Shown here: piece by piece, positions 25,217 through 33,522 of the stretch | Layout: each line of letters begins with the position of its first letter | How positions within the stretch are numbered: position 1 is the first letter of the stretch | NCBI RefSeq assembly: GCF_014737315.1 | Contig: NZ_JPUF01000035.1 | Coordinates: forward strand, 1-43,494 | DNA: 43,494 nt | Source of the DNA: Treponema zioleckii | GTDB taxonomy: Bacteria > Spirochaetota > Spirochaetia > Treponematales > Treponemataceae | Direction: 5' to 3' | The notes under the pieces: generated by a model | Database searches by the model: none | Seen by the model: only the letters and a program-made list of their open reading frames with translations | Told to the model about the DNA's origin: nothing | Position numbers and translations under genes: made by a program

Positions 25217-25237
25217 ACAAAACATTTGACGTTTTGT
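25217..25237. promoter_or_regulatory. Inverted repeat, possible operator in divergent promoter region
   Basis: ACAAAAC (25217-25223) and GTTTTGT (25231-25237) form a perfect 7-bp inverted repeat around ATTTGAC. It sits 60-80 bases before the pectate lyase ATG, in the spacer shared with the divergent lipoprotein gene. Just to its left is GTTATCTGAC (25209-25218), which recurs with one mismatch at 34850-34859 upstream of the arabinan unit. A regulator binding here is conjectural. Confidence 0.35.
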
Positions 25238-25356
25238 ATTATTCCGAACACGTTAGGTGGTGTGGGGCAAAAAGTTGAAAATATGTTTAAAAATCTTGCA
25301 TGTGTAGTTTTTTTTGTATAGTAATAACAATCTTTAATAATGAGGAGTTTTTTACT

Positions 25357-25959
25357 ATGAAAAAAATCTTAAAATCTCTTGCTGTGTTTTCTGCACTGGC
25401 ATTGCTCTCTGGAACTGTTTTGTCTTGTTCGGACGGAGATGACGACAACAAGTCAACATTCTCACCGACCACAGGAACAACTGGTACAACTGTAAGTAAC
25501 GACACCTTGAATGGAAAAAAATTCAGCTACGAAAATAGTAAAGGTGAAGCCCGTTACATAACAATTCAGGAGGGAAAAATTTATAAGTCTGATTCTAGTG
25601 AATCTTTGGGAAATGACAAATCTGACAAGTATTCAATAATATCTTGCAACAGCAAGTATTACCTTTTGGACAAAGAGGATTATCTGCCTCGAATGAGCGG
25701 CACAGGGATTTATGCAACATTCGGTGCTGAAAATGAAGGTTCGTTTACTTTATCTTCAAATGGAACTTTCGTAGCCGAATTTACGGAAAAAGGTGAAACT
25801 GAAAGGGTCGAGGGAACTTTTGTAAACAACAATGGAATTATCACTTTTTCTTTAACTGAAGAGGGGAAAGATGGTGAACAGGAAGTGGAAACTCAGCTCG
25901 GATATTATGATGGTTCTAGCTTGAATCTGTCTATTGATGAATTGACTGAAGTAAATTAA
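25357..25959 (+). CDS. Lipoprotein of unknown function
   Basis: 200 residues from the ATG at 25357, chosen for GAGGAG about 9 bases upstream and the signal peptide it exposes (MKKILKSLAVFSALALLSGT, then VLSC lipobox). An Asp-rich and Thr-rich linker follows. The mature domain is beta-rich with short polar strands (YENSKGEARYITIQEGKIYK, YSIISCNSKYYLLDKED, GSFTLSSNGTFVAEF), reminiscent of lipocalin-like domains but not assignable. It is divergent from the pectate lyase gene, which hints at shared regulation. No clear terminator follows; the tandem repeat starts 21 bases past the stop. Confidence 0.75.
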   Translation: MKKILKSLAVFSALALLSGTVLSCSDGDDDNKSTFSPTTGTTGTTVSNDTLNGKKFSYENSKGEARYITIQEGKIYKSDSSESLGNDKSDKYSIISCNSKYYLLDKEDYLPRMSGTGIYATFGAENEGSFTLSSNGTFVAEFTEKGETERVEGTFVNNNGIITFSLTEEGKDGEQEVETQLGYYDGSSLNLSIDELTEVN

Positions 25960-25980
25960 GGCTTTCCAACGCCCTTCAAC

Positions 25981-26335
25981 AATTGTCCGCGAGGCGCGGG
26001 CAATAAAGCTGCCCCTCAACATCGCCGCCGTGCTTGTCGCGGCGAGGTTGAAGCCCCTGCAAGAAGTCTAACCCCACGCGCGAGTTTTCTTTAGAAAACT
26101 CGTGGGAAACGCAAGTCAACTTGTAGTTGCAAAGCCAACTTCTTCGTGTCCCCCCAATAATTGTCCGCGAGGCGCGGGCAATAAAGCTGCCCCTCAACCT
26201 CGCCGCCGTGCTTGTCGCGGCGAGGTTGAAACTCATGCAAGAAGCCCCACCCACGCGCGAGTTTTCCGTTAGGAAAACTCGTGGGAAACGCACAAGTCAA
26301 CTTTTATCCACAAAGCCAACTTGTAGCGTTTCCCT
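25981..26335. repeat. 178-bp tandem repeat, two copies
   Basis: Copy 1 (25981-26158) and copy 2 (26159-26335) both open with AATTGTCCGCGAGGCGCGGG and are highly similar. Each contains two stems. One is a GC-rich hairpin, with CCTCGCCGC/GCGGCGAGG in copy 2 and a shorter match in copy 1. The other is CGAGTTTTCT/AGAAAACTCG in copy 1 and CGAGTTTTCC/GGAAAACTCG in copy 2, where the last pair changes from T-A to C-G and so conserves the pairing. The repeat fills the gap between two convergent genes and ends with AACTTGTAGCGTTTCCC, a motif also seen upstream of alaS. Open frames inside it are repeat artefacts. Confidence 0.85.
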
Positions 26336-28429
26336 TTAGACCTTAAATTTATCAATTTCAAAGCCGATTTTTTCTACTACGTCTTTTACTTCAATTGAGA
26401 GGGTTGAGAGCGTTGCGCTTGTTCGGTTGATGTCTTCGGCACCAATGCTCATCTGTCCCATGCTCTCGTTTATCTGGTCTGTGGCGAGCTGCAAAAGATT
26501 GATTTCGTCAAGAATTGCCTTGTTGCCTTCTGCCATTTCTTTTGAGGCAGTTTTAACTTCGGCAGTGCTGTCGTTCATGTCCTTGAGTGCATCAAAAATT
26601 TGCTTTGAGCCTTCGAGCTGTTCTTCCATTGCGCTTTTTATCTGCTGAACCAAAAGGTGAGTTCCGTCGATTTTTGTAGAAACCGATGTGAACGAAAGGT
26701 CAGATTCTTTTGACGCGTTCGAGACATTATCAATCGAAGCCATAATCAGCTTTACCTGTTCGTTGATCGATTTTGATTGCAACGTTGAAGTTTCCGAAAG
26801 CTTACGGATTTCGTCTGCTACCACCGCAAATCCATGCCCCGCAACACCTGCATGAGCGGCTTCAATTGCGGCATTCATTGCAAGCATGTTCGTCTGGCTC
26901 GCGATGCTGGCAATAATCTTGTTGGCTTCTCCCAGCATGTTTGACTGCTGCTTGATTTCTTCAACACAGATATTTACGGCATTTTGCTTTTCGCGACCTG
27001 TTCGGGCATCTTCCGAAAGACTGTTGAACTCGCCCGCCATCTTGTCCATTGATTCGTTTACGGCCTTAATGTTTCCCATCATCTCTTCAACAGCGGTTGA
27101 TGCCTGAATTACGCCGCTTGACTGAACCTGAATCAGCTTTTCGAGAGAATCGATGTTTCGTGCGATTTGGGTAACAGCTGTCGCCGTCTGCGTTACGGAA
27201 TTTGACTGCCCGTTAATCTGGCTTCCAACGCTGTCAATGTTCGCAAGAATCTCGGTGATTGCTCCGGCGGTTTCAGAAATGCTTTCCTGAAGCTGTCCTT
27301 CGGATTCTTTTAGAATATCCTTTGATTGCTTGATGTTTCCTACGATTCCTCGGAGTTTTCCTACGAATCTGTTGAATCCGCCAACCAAGTTTCCGATTTC
27401 GTCGTTCGTGCTGACTTTGATTGTCTGGGTAAGGTCTGCTTCGCCGCTTGCGATTATGTCGATTGACTTGTTGACTTTCTTTAACGGTTTGATAGCCCTC
27501 GTAATTGAGACCGCAGTGATTATGAGAAGCAAGTTTCCAATAAGGATGACCAAAACGATCATTCCAAGTCTCATTCGGTTTGCGAGTGCCTGAACTTCAT
27601 TATTTTCGAGCGTAACAACAAGGAACCACGAGGTTCCGATTATCGAGCTGAATGCACCGAGTCGTTTTACGTCGCCAGTGGTGTATTCCTTGCTTCCGAG
27701 TTCTTCGCCAAAAATGTAATTTGCCAAATCCTTGTACTGACTGTTTTTAAGAAGATTTTCTTTCATAATCTTTGATTTGTCCGGGTGAGCCATAACGGTT
27801 CCGTCCCGGTCGATTATGAATGCGTAGCTTGTGGAGCCTACCGAAATGCTGTTCGAGATGTCTTCGAGCGTTTGCAATGAGACTGCCCCGCAGAAAAATC
27901 CGATTGGTTCCCATTCTTCGTCATAAACGGTGCGTGCTACGTAAAAAATTGCAGAGTTGTCCAAAAACGAGGTGTATGGTTTTGAAACGTAAGTGACTGC
28001 TTTTGCCTCAAAGACTGCCCTGTACATGTCTGAGTCTTTTACATTGAATTCTCTTCCGTTTTCGAGGTGTGCCACACCGTCTTTTCCAGAGTAGAAAACA
28101 TAGTCCATGTCCTCGTTCTTTAGGTTATCGTGCTCCAGGAGCCACTGAACGATTTCTTCATCATTTTGAGTTTTTACGACATCCGCTGATGAGAAAATTC
28201 GCATGTCGTTCAAATAAATGTCTACCCAGCGAGAAATTTCGTCGGCGTTGCTCGTGGCAACTTTTGTGGTGTAGTCCGTGTAGACATTCAGCATCGTTTT
28301 GCGGACTTGCGAGACAAGCAAGACTATGAGGACTGTGAACAAAACGAAAAACGCGCTTGCGATTATCGTGATGATTTGTTTTGCCAATTTCTTGGTCTTT
28401 TTGCTACTTGAATTAAACTTTTCTTCCAT
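26336..28429 (-). CDS. Methyl-accepting chemotaxis protein
   Basis: 697 residues. It is a transmembrane chemoreceptor signalling through CheW/CheA. TM1 lies at about residues 17-39. A periplasmic dCache-like sensor with PAS-type features ([35 protein letters not shown]) spans about 45-270. TM2 is at about 283-305, followed by a HAMP domain. The long coiled-coil signalling domain has the conserved tip [20 protein letters not shown]. No CheB/CheR-binding tail is obvious. It is the last gene of the arabinan unit, 29 bases after the sugar-binding protein, which suggests it senses the sugar that protein binds or related pectin products. Confidence 0.94.
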   Translation of the reverse strand: MEEKFNSSSKKTKKLAKQIITIIASAFFVLFTVLIVLLVSQVRKTMLNVYTDYTTKVATSNADEISRWVDIYLNDMRIFSSADVVKTQNDEEIVQWLLEHDNLKNEDMDYVFYSGKDGVAHLENGREFNVKDSDMYRAVFEAKAVTYVSKPYTSFLDNSAIFYVARTVYDEEWEPIGFFCGAVSLQTLEDISNSISVGSTSYAFIIDRDGTVMAHPDKSKIMKENLLKNSQYKDLANYIFGEELGSKEYTTGDVKRLGAFSSIIGTSWFLVVTLENNEVQALANRMRLGMIVLVILIGNLLLIITAVSITRAIKPLKKVNKSIDIIASGEADLTQTIKVSTNDEIGNLVGGFNRFVGKLRGIVGNIKQSKDILKESEGQLQESISETAGAITEILANIDSVGSQINGQSNSVTQTATAVTQIARNIDSLEKLIQVQSSGVIQASTAVEEMMGNIKAVNESMDKMAGEFNSLSEDARTGREKQNAVNICVEEIKQQSNMLGEANKIIASIASQTNMLAMNAAIEAAHAGVAGHGFAVVADEIRKLSETSTLQSKSINEQVKLIMASIDNVSNASKESDLSFTSVSTKIDGTHLLVQQIKSAMEEQLEGSKQIFDALKDMNDSTAEVKTASKEMAEGNKAILDEINLLQLATDQINESMGQMSIGAEDINRTSATLSTLSIEVKDVVEKIGFEIDKFKV

Positions 28430-28458
28430 AACTCTTTCCTTAAGGGTTCCCTTAAAAA

Positions 28459-29754
28459 TCAGCTTTTTTGCTTTTTGCCGGCTCGGTCAAGGAGTCGCTG
28501 CATTTTTGGTGCAATCCGTTTGCAGTAGCTTTCTGCAGTTTCTTTTCCGTCAATTACAAGTTGAAGCTCGCTGAAGAATTTGAAGTACCACGAATTGTTG
28601 TAGGTGTATTGCTCAGGCCAGCTTCGTCCTGTTTCTTTTATGATGCGGATGTATTCCGCCCGGTTTGCGGGATTTCCGCTCTTGCTCGTGTATCTTGAAG
28701 ACAGCGACTGCAATGTTGGAACCTGCATGTCCAAATCCGTCATTTTTTCCATCGTCGGTTTGTATGCCGAAAGATACAGCGCGAATTCTGCGGCAAGCTC
28801 CGGGTATTTTGATTTTGAAGAAACTCCGTAGCCTACAGAACCGAGCCAGGTGGCGGTCTTCATGCCTTCTTTTCCGACCGGCCAGGGAATAACGTCGTAG
28901 TCGAATGGAAGTGTCTTGAACGCTATCAAGTCCCACGGTGCTGCCGGAAAGAATGCCATTGAGCCTTCAATCCAGCGGAAGTACGGGTCTTTTTCCTGCT
29001 CTTCCTTGGCGTTTGGCGCAACTCTGTGTTTTGCAACAAGGTCGCACCAGAACTGAACGGCTTCTATGAATTTGGGATCCGTTACGGTGACTTTTGTTTT
29101 TGTCTCGTCAAGGTAATCTGCTTCGTTTCCCCAAATGAACTGAATCATCGAGTAAAATCTGTTCAGCCCTGTTCCGAACTGGTCAATTCTTCCGTCGCCG
29201 TTCGTGTCTTTTGTTGTCTTTTTGCAAATGTCAAGAAATTCTTCAAAAGTGAGCGGTTTTGTTGCGCTAGGAGCCTTGACGCCTGCTTTTCTCAAAATGT
29301 CTTTGTTGTAGGCCAGAGCGAACGGGCCTAAATCTTTTGGGAGTGCCCAAATGTCACCGTTTCCGAGGGTTGTGCCGTCGTAGCGGTATTTATTTACTGC
29401 GTTGGGATACAAATCGTTGAATTGTGCTCCACGCACATTGTTTACGTATCTTGTAAGGTTCAAAAGTCGTTTTTTATCAACGTAAAAGCGAATGTTTTCT
29501 GGTCCCACATAAAAAATGTCTGGTGGGTTGTTCGTTGCGAATGCGGCGTTGATTTTTGCTGCAAACTGGCTTTGTTCTACTGAAATCAATTTAATATTTA
29601 CGCCAGGGTGACTCTCTTCAAAATCTTTTATGAGTTCCTCAAAAATTTCCCTCTCCTGAGGGTTTGCATAGTTCATCCATGTGAGCACTTGTGCGGACAG
29701 TTTGAATATTGATAAAACTGTCAGCAAAAAAACTGAAAAAAATAGTTTCTTCAT
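28459..29754 (-). CDS. Periplasmic sugar-binding protein (ABC family 1)
   Basis: 431 residues. A signal peptide ends in LSA before QVLTW, with no lipobox, so the protein is probably soluble in the periplasm. The body is a type-I extracellular solute-binding fold of the maltose-binding class: [58 protein letters not shown], and [13 protein letters not shown] near the C-domain hinge. [12 protein letters not shown] looks like a calcium loop. ABC permease genes normally follow such proteins, but here a chemoreceptor follows. The ligand is probably an arabino- or galacturono-oligosaccharide, inferred only from context. A 15-bp hairpin separates it from the upstream GH43 gene. Confidence 0.92.
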   Translation of the reverse strand: MKKLFFSVFLLTVLSIFKLSAQVLTWMNYANPQEREIFEELIKDFEESHPGVNIKLISVEQSQFAAKINAAFATNNPPDIFYVGPENIRFYVDKKRLLNLTRYVNNVRGAQFNDLYPNAVNKYRYDGTTLGNGDIWALPKDLGPFALAYNKDILRKAGVKAPSATKPLTFEEFLDICKKTTKDTNGDGRIDQFGTGLNRFYSMIQFIWGNEADYLDETKTKVTVTDPKFIEAVQFWCDLVAKHRVAPNAKEEQEKDPYFRWIEGSMAFFPAAPWDLIAFKTLPFDYDVIPWPVGKEGMKTATWLGSVGYGVSSKSKYPELAAEFALYLSAYKPTMEKMTDLDMQVPTLQSLSSRYTSKSGNPANRAEYIRIIKETGRSWPEQYTYNNSWYFKFFSELQLVIDGKETAESYCKRIAPKMQRLLDRAGKKQKS

Positions 29755-29788
29755 AGAAATCTAATAATCTCCGTCAAAATGAATGCAT

Positions 29789-29839
29789 GATAAAAATCTG
29801 CGGGGCTGTCGTGAATCCAGTCGTCCGCAGATTTTTATC
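29789..29839. promoter_or_regulatory. Long intercistronic hairpin between GH43 and binding-protein genes
   Basis: GATAAAAATCTGCGG (29789-29803) pairs perfectly with CCGCAGATTTTTATC (29825-29839), a 15-bp stem with a 21-base loop. Because the T run lies inside the second arm it could act as a weak bidirectional terminator. It could also be a 3'-end stabiliser that sets different levels for the genes on either side. Confidence 0.65.
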
Positions 29840-29847
29840 AAGTCCTG

Positions 29848-32121
29848 CTATCTATAATTCCTTTGGTTTCCAAAGAAATACTCGCCGTTTGCCGTGCCGG
29901 TCGCGTCGTTGCAGAGCGTCGTAAACGTTACGGTGTCTCTTATGATTCTGTCGTTCCTTGAAAAGTCCGTGGCAAAAAGCACGTAGCCTTCAAAATGACC
30001 TTTGCCCTGCAAGTCGATTTTTATTGCAAGTGCATTTTCAAGTCCCGAAGATGAAGAAACTGACCATCGTCCGCTGTAGGCTCCGCTTACAGTTCCGTCC
30101 GCGTTGAGCTTGATTCTTACGCTAGGCATTACCCAGCCGTCGCTCGCGCTCAAATTGTTGTTTGAAGTCATATCCGAAAAATATGAGCCTTTCTTTACTT
30201 CTGAGCTTCGTTCCGTAAGAATCACGTCGTAATTTCCAAGAACGTCTTCCCGCGTGATTGCCATTTCGGCTTCCCCGTCGTACTCGTTCTGATTGAGCAT
30301 AGGCCAGCCGCTTTTTGAAAAGAACATCTGGTGAATCTGCATGTAGAAAAAGTAGCTCGGCAAGAACTGCGTTCGGGTGTGGTTTGCGAACATGATTTTT
30401 CCGTCGTTCGTCCGCAAAATCGACTGTCCGCCCGGTGAGCGCCATCCACGCTCGTCCTTGAACTGGTAGGCTCCGATGATTTTTCCGCCCACGTTGTGGA
30501 AGAATTCTTCGGTTCCTGCGTTGTAAGTAACTTCGTTCATGTTGCGTCCGCTCGTGTCAAGGTACGGGCCTGTGATGCTTTTTGAGCGTCCTACGCCAAC
30601 TCGGTATTCGTAAGTCAAATCTCCCATCGAAACGAATAGGTAGTAATATCCTGTCTCGCTGTTGAAGATGAGCTGAGCACCCTCGTAAGCTGCTCCCTCG
30701 CCGCCAGCGATTTTTACGCCAAATGCTCCCTCTTTTGTGTCGAGTGGTGCGTCAAGAACGTGATGATTTCCGCTCTTGTCGATGTAGGTTGGCTTTAGGG
30801 TTTTTGAGTCAACTGTTATGAGCGCGATTCCGCCTTTCCAAGAGCCGTAAGTCATGTAGTAATCGCCGTAGTCGTTTGTAACTACTTTGTTGGTTGCAAC
30901 GTCCGTAACGAATTCCGGGTCGATGCAGCCAAAGCCGTATGCCCACGGATCTTTTGAAGCGGTTTTCTTTCCGATTGTTGTTGCGGTGTCGAACGATGAA
31001 GTGTTCAATGTGTCAAAAACCGTGTCGGAAGTGAATCGTTTTCCGATTGCGGTGTAAATCACTGTTCCGCCGTTCTTTGCCTTTACGGTGCAGTTTCCCG
31101 CGTTCCAGTCATATTTTGCTTCGATTGTGAGTCTCATTCCGTCGCGGTAGAGAGCGGCAACTTCGCGTCCGTCGCGGGGAGTGTACTCTACGCTCGCGCC
31201 AAAGTCTGAGCCGTAAAAATTTGATGCGGCTCCGAATGCCGTCGCGTTGTTCGAGTAAGAGTCTCCGCGAAGATACCAGCCTCCGCGAGTCGTCTCGTCG
31301 TAAAGGACAAAAGCCCATTTTTCCCAGTCGTTAGGACCTACTGAATCGAGTTTTACGTCAAATTCCACAGTCCAGTCGCCTGTCAAATCAGAAGTCCCCG
31401 TGTACGAAACTCCGTGAATGTCTGTCCAGTTGCCTTTTACGAGTTTTTTTGGCGATGAGAGTTTGTTTTTTCCGCCGTTCACGCGAATTGCGCTAACGGT
31501 CATCTGGTTCATCTCGCCACCGATGTAGGCAGAGAATTTGCTGTCTTTGTTAGGCTCGTAACGTACAGGCGCGTCGTGTGCCTCCCATGCGTAGCGCACG
31601 AGTGCTGACTGCTTGTAAGTCGCCGGGTCATATTTGTGAGCTGGCTCAAACGGGCCAAAAGGCGAGTCTGCGATTGCAAGACCAATCCATGCCGTTGGCC
31701 CAGAAGCGAGCGCACCTTCCGCAATAAGCCCGTGGAACATGTAGTATTTTCCGTTTTGCTTGAGCACTGTCGGTGCCCAGGTTGTTGCGGTAGCCGGAGT
31801 CTGGTTCATCCATGCGAGCATGTCTGGATCCCAGTTCACGATTACCGGATTCGGTGAGGAAGTCCATGTTACGAGGTCTTTTGAGGTTCTTACCTGCAAA
31901 CCTCGTTTGTGTACGTTCCCGATGCTCGCGTCAGTGGAGTAAACGTAATATGTTCCGTCGTCGTCCTGAAAAAGCTTCGGGTCGTGAGTGTTCAGCGCAC
32001 CCCAGTTTGCCTGAATGTCGGCATTCTCGGTATCGCTTGTATACTTTGTGTACGGCGTGTAGGTCGCGCAAGAAACTGCGAGAAAACAAGCCGCAAAAGC
32101 CGTCAACTTAGATTTTTTCAT
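29848..32121 (-). CDS. GH43 endo-arabinanase-like lipoprotein with inserted domain
   Basis: 757 residues; lipobox LAVSC with Cys18. The five-bladed propeller of GH43 is recognisable from HDPKLFQDDDGTYYVYST (general base Asp47), TTWAPTVLKQNGKYYMFHG, IDPEF (Asp401) followed by YYMTYGSWKGGIAL, and AYEGAQLIFN (likely acid Glu near 474). This layout fits arabinanases of the Bacillus Arb43 type, which cut alpha-1,5-arabinan. The propeller is interrupted at about residues 180-390 by a beta-rich domain (MTVSAIRVNGG, WTVEFDVKLD, GWYLRGDSYSN) that resembles the two repeats of the lipoprotein at 33523-34635. Residues about 615-757 resemble the C-terminal domain of extracellular arabinanases. Third gene of the unit; 48 bases after the porin-like gene. 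Confidence 0.85.
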   Translation of the reverse strand: MKKSKLTAFAACFLAVSCATYTPYTKYTSDTENADIQANWGALNTHDPKLFQDDDGTYYVYSTDASIGNVHKRGLQVRTSKDLVTWTSSPNPVIVNWDPDMLAWMNQTPATATTWAPTVLKQNGKYYMFHGLIAEGALASGPTAWIGLAIADSPFGPFEPAHKYDPATYKQSALVRYAWEAHDAPVRYEPNKDSKFSAYIGGEMNQMTVSAIRVNGGKNKLSSPKKLVKGNWTDIHGVSYTGTSDLTGDWTVEFDVKLDSVGPNDWEKWAFVLYDETTRGGWYLRGDSYSNNATAFGAASNFYGSDFGASVEYTPRDGREVAALYRDGMRLTIEAKYDWNAGNCTVKAKNGGTVIYTAIGKRFTSDTVFDTLNTSSFDTATTIGKKTASKDPWAYGFGCIDPEFVTDVATNKVVTNDYGDYYMTYGSWKGGIALITVDSKTLKPTYIDKSGNHHVLDAPLDTKEGAFGVKIAGGEGAAYEGAQLIFNSETGYYYLFVSMGDLTYEYRVGVGRSKSITGPYLDTSGRNMNEVTYNAGTEEFFHNVGGKIIGAYQFKDERGWRSPGGQSILRTNDGKIMFANHTRTQFLPSYFFYMQIHQMFFSKSGWPMLNQNEYDGEAEMAITREDVLGNYDVILTERSSEVKKGSYFSDMTSNNNLSASDGWVMPSVRIKLNADGTVSGAYSGRWSVSSSSGLENALAIKIDLQGKGHFEGYVLFATDFSRNDRIIRDTVTFTTLCNDATGTANGEYFFGNQRNYR

Positions 32122-32169
32122 TTTTTCTCCATAAAAGTTAGAAAAGATAGAAAGCTAAAAATCTAGAAC

Positions 32170-33495
32170 CTAGAACCAAAAGCACAATGCGAGAGGAATT
32201 CTGTAACCTACTGCCTGAGTGCTGTTCGTTGTTTCAAATTTTGTGTACTGAACTTCCACACCTGTGCGGAGGTAGCCGTTCCTAAAATTCTTCTGGAAGT
32301 ATGGATATGCGTAGGCTCCGTAGTAAGTTCCTTTTGAACCTGCTTCCGGGGCAGCTGCATACGGCATCCAGTCAACGGTCATTGCAAAGTCGTCGCTGTA
32401 TTTTCCCTTGATTCTTGCTTCTGTCTTAAAGAGAGTTCCGTTTGCATCGTAAGCCAATGCTCCCACAGTCTTAAATCCGAGCACGAAAGTCGTGTTTGGA
32501 ATGTTGTAAGTAAGATGGAATCCCAAAGAATCGTAAAAAAGTTTTTCGTTCAAGGTGATGTAATGCTCTGTTGAATATGCAGTTCGGTTTTCTGCGCTCA
32601 AAGTCCACTTGTCATCAAAACGGTACTGTCCCGAAACTCCAATGTAGTGCATGAATGCTTTGTCGCCTATGGCTTCAACGTCGCGGTATCTAAAATCGTA
32701 TGTTGCGTTTACGTCGAGCTTGTCGAACAAGCGTGGTGAGCTTACCTGAAAGAATGCTTCTCCAAAGTAGCTTTCGTCAGAATAGTCTTCTGTTCCCTCG
32801 TAGTGTGTCTCTGGTCGCCAGCCTGCCGCAAAAATCTCGCCGTGGTTGAACTGATATTTTGCGAGAATCTTTCCTTTTTTGTAGAGTTTTTCCCAAGTGT
32901 TGTATTCTGCGCTGTTGATTCCGTTTCCGTCCACCGGAAGAATCGGGAATCCGCCCATAAGGCTCAAGCCCGGAACCGCGTAAGGAAGAATCTCAAGTCC
33001 TGTAAAGTGCTGACCCATTCCGCGGTCTGCGATACTCTTTATGTTCTGACCTTCCATTACAAAGCCGTCTGCAATGTAGCCGTTGTTCCATTCCTCAAAT
33101 TTTCCAGTCCAGATGCGTGCCTGTCCGTTAAAAAGGTCAACCCGCATGTTTCCCTGATGAAAATATGTGAGCCCGCCTGCGAGACCTTCGTTGTCATCGG
33201 CTGTTGAGTAGCTGTCGTACCAGCTGCCTAAAGAAGCGTCGAGCCGAACACCAAGGATAAAGTGAAAATTCGCTGCGTCAACGTATGCGTTGATTTCTGA
33301 GCGTCCGTTGTAAAAAGAACCGAATTCTGCAGCCGGGTCTGTGTGCTCCCAGTCAGCGTCGTCAGTTTTTGAGAAAGTCTGTCCCACCGGGAAGTTTGTG
33401 TAATCGAGATATCCGTGAAAATTTACAGTCTGTGCATAAAAAGCCGAAGCCGCTGTCAAAACTGAAAGAGCCGAAATGATTTTCTTAATATTCAT
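32170..33495 (-). CDS. Porin-like outer-membrane protein
   Basis: 441 residues. A signal peptide is cleaved about AFYA-QT. The mature chain consists of alternating amphipathic strands with aromatic girdles (KFEEWNNGYIADGFVMEGQN, LFDKLDVNATYDFRYRDVEA, FVLGFKTVGALAYDANG) and ends in IPLALCFWF, a terminal Phe typical of barrels. The length suits a 16- to 18-strand porin. Its place between the surface lipoprotein and the arabinanase suggests it passes oligosaccharides from arabinan breakdown. The channel role and specificity are inferred from context; the sequence family is not known to me by name. Confidence 0.8.
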   Translation of the reverse strand: MNIKKIISALSVLTAASAFYAQTVNFHGYLDYTNFPVGQTFSKTDDADWEHTDPAAEFGSFYNGRSEINAYVDAANFHFILGVRLDASLGSWYDSYSTADDNEGLAGGLTYFHQGNMRVDLFNGQARIWTGKFEEWNNGYIADGFVMEGQNIKSIADRGMGQHFTGLEILPYAVPGLSLMGGFPILPVDGNGINSAEYNTWEKLYKKGKILAKYQFNHGEIFAAGWRPETHYEGTEDYSDESYFGEAFFQVSSPRLFDKLDVNATYDFRYRDVEAIGDKAFMHYIGVSGQYRFDDKWTLSAENRTAYSTEHYITLNEKLFYDSLGFHLTYNIPNTTFVLGFKTVGALAYDANGTLFKTEARIKGKYSDDFAMTVDWMPYAAAPEAGSKGTYYGAYAYPYFQKNFRNGYLRTGVEVQYTKFETTNSTQAVGYRIPLALCFWF

Positions 33496-33522
33496 AATTT
33501 TGATTCCTTATTTTTTCGTGAT

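Noticed and set aside
25976..26293. Open frames of 69-105 residues within the tandem repeat
   Set aside because: They read through both repeat copies and repeat the same residues; no start context. They are products of the repeat, not genes.
25981..26335. Possible CRISPR array
   Set aside because: Only two long (178 bp) units with no short spacer-like variable segments and no cas genes.
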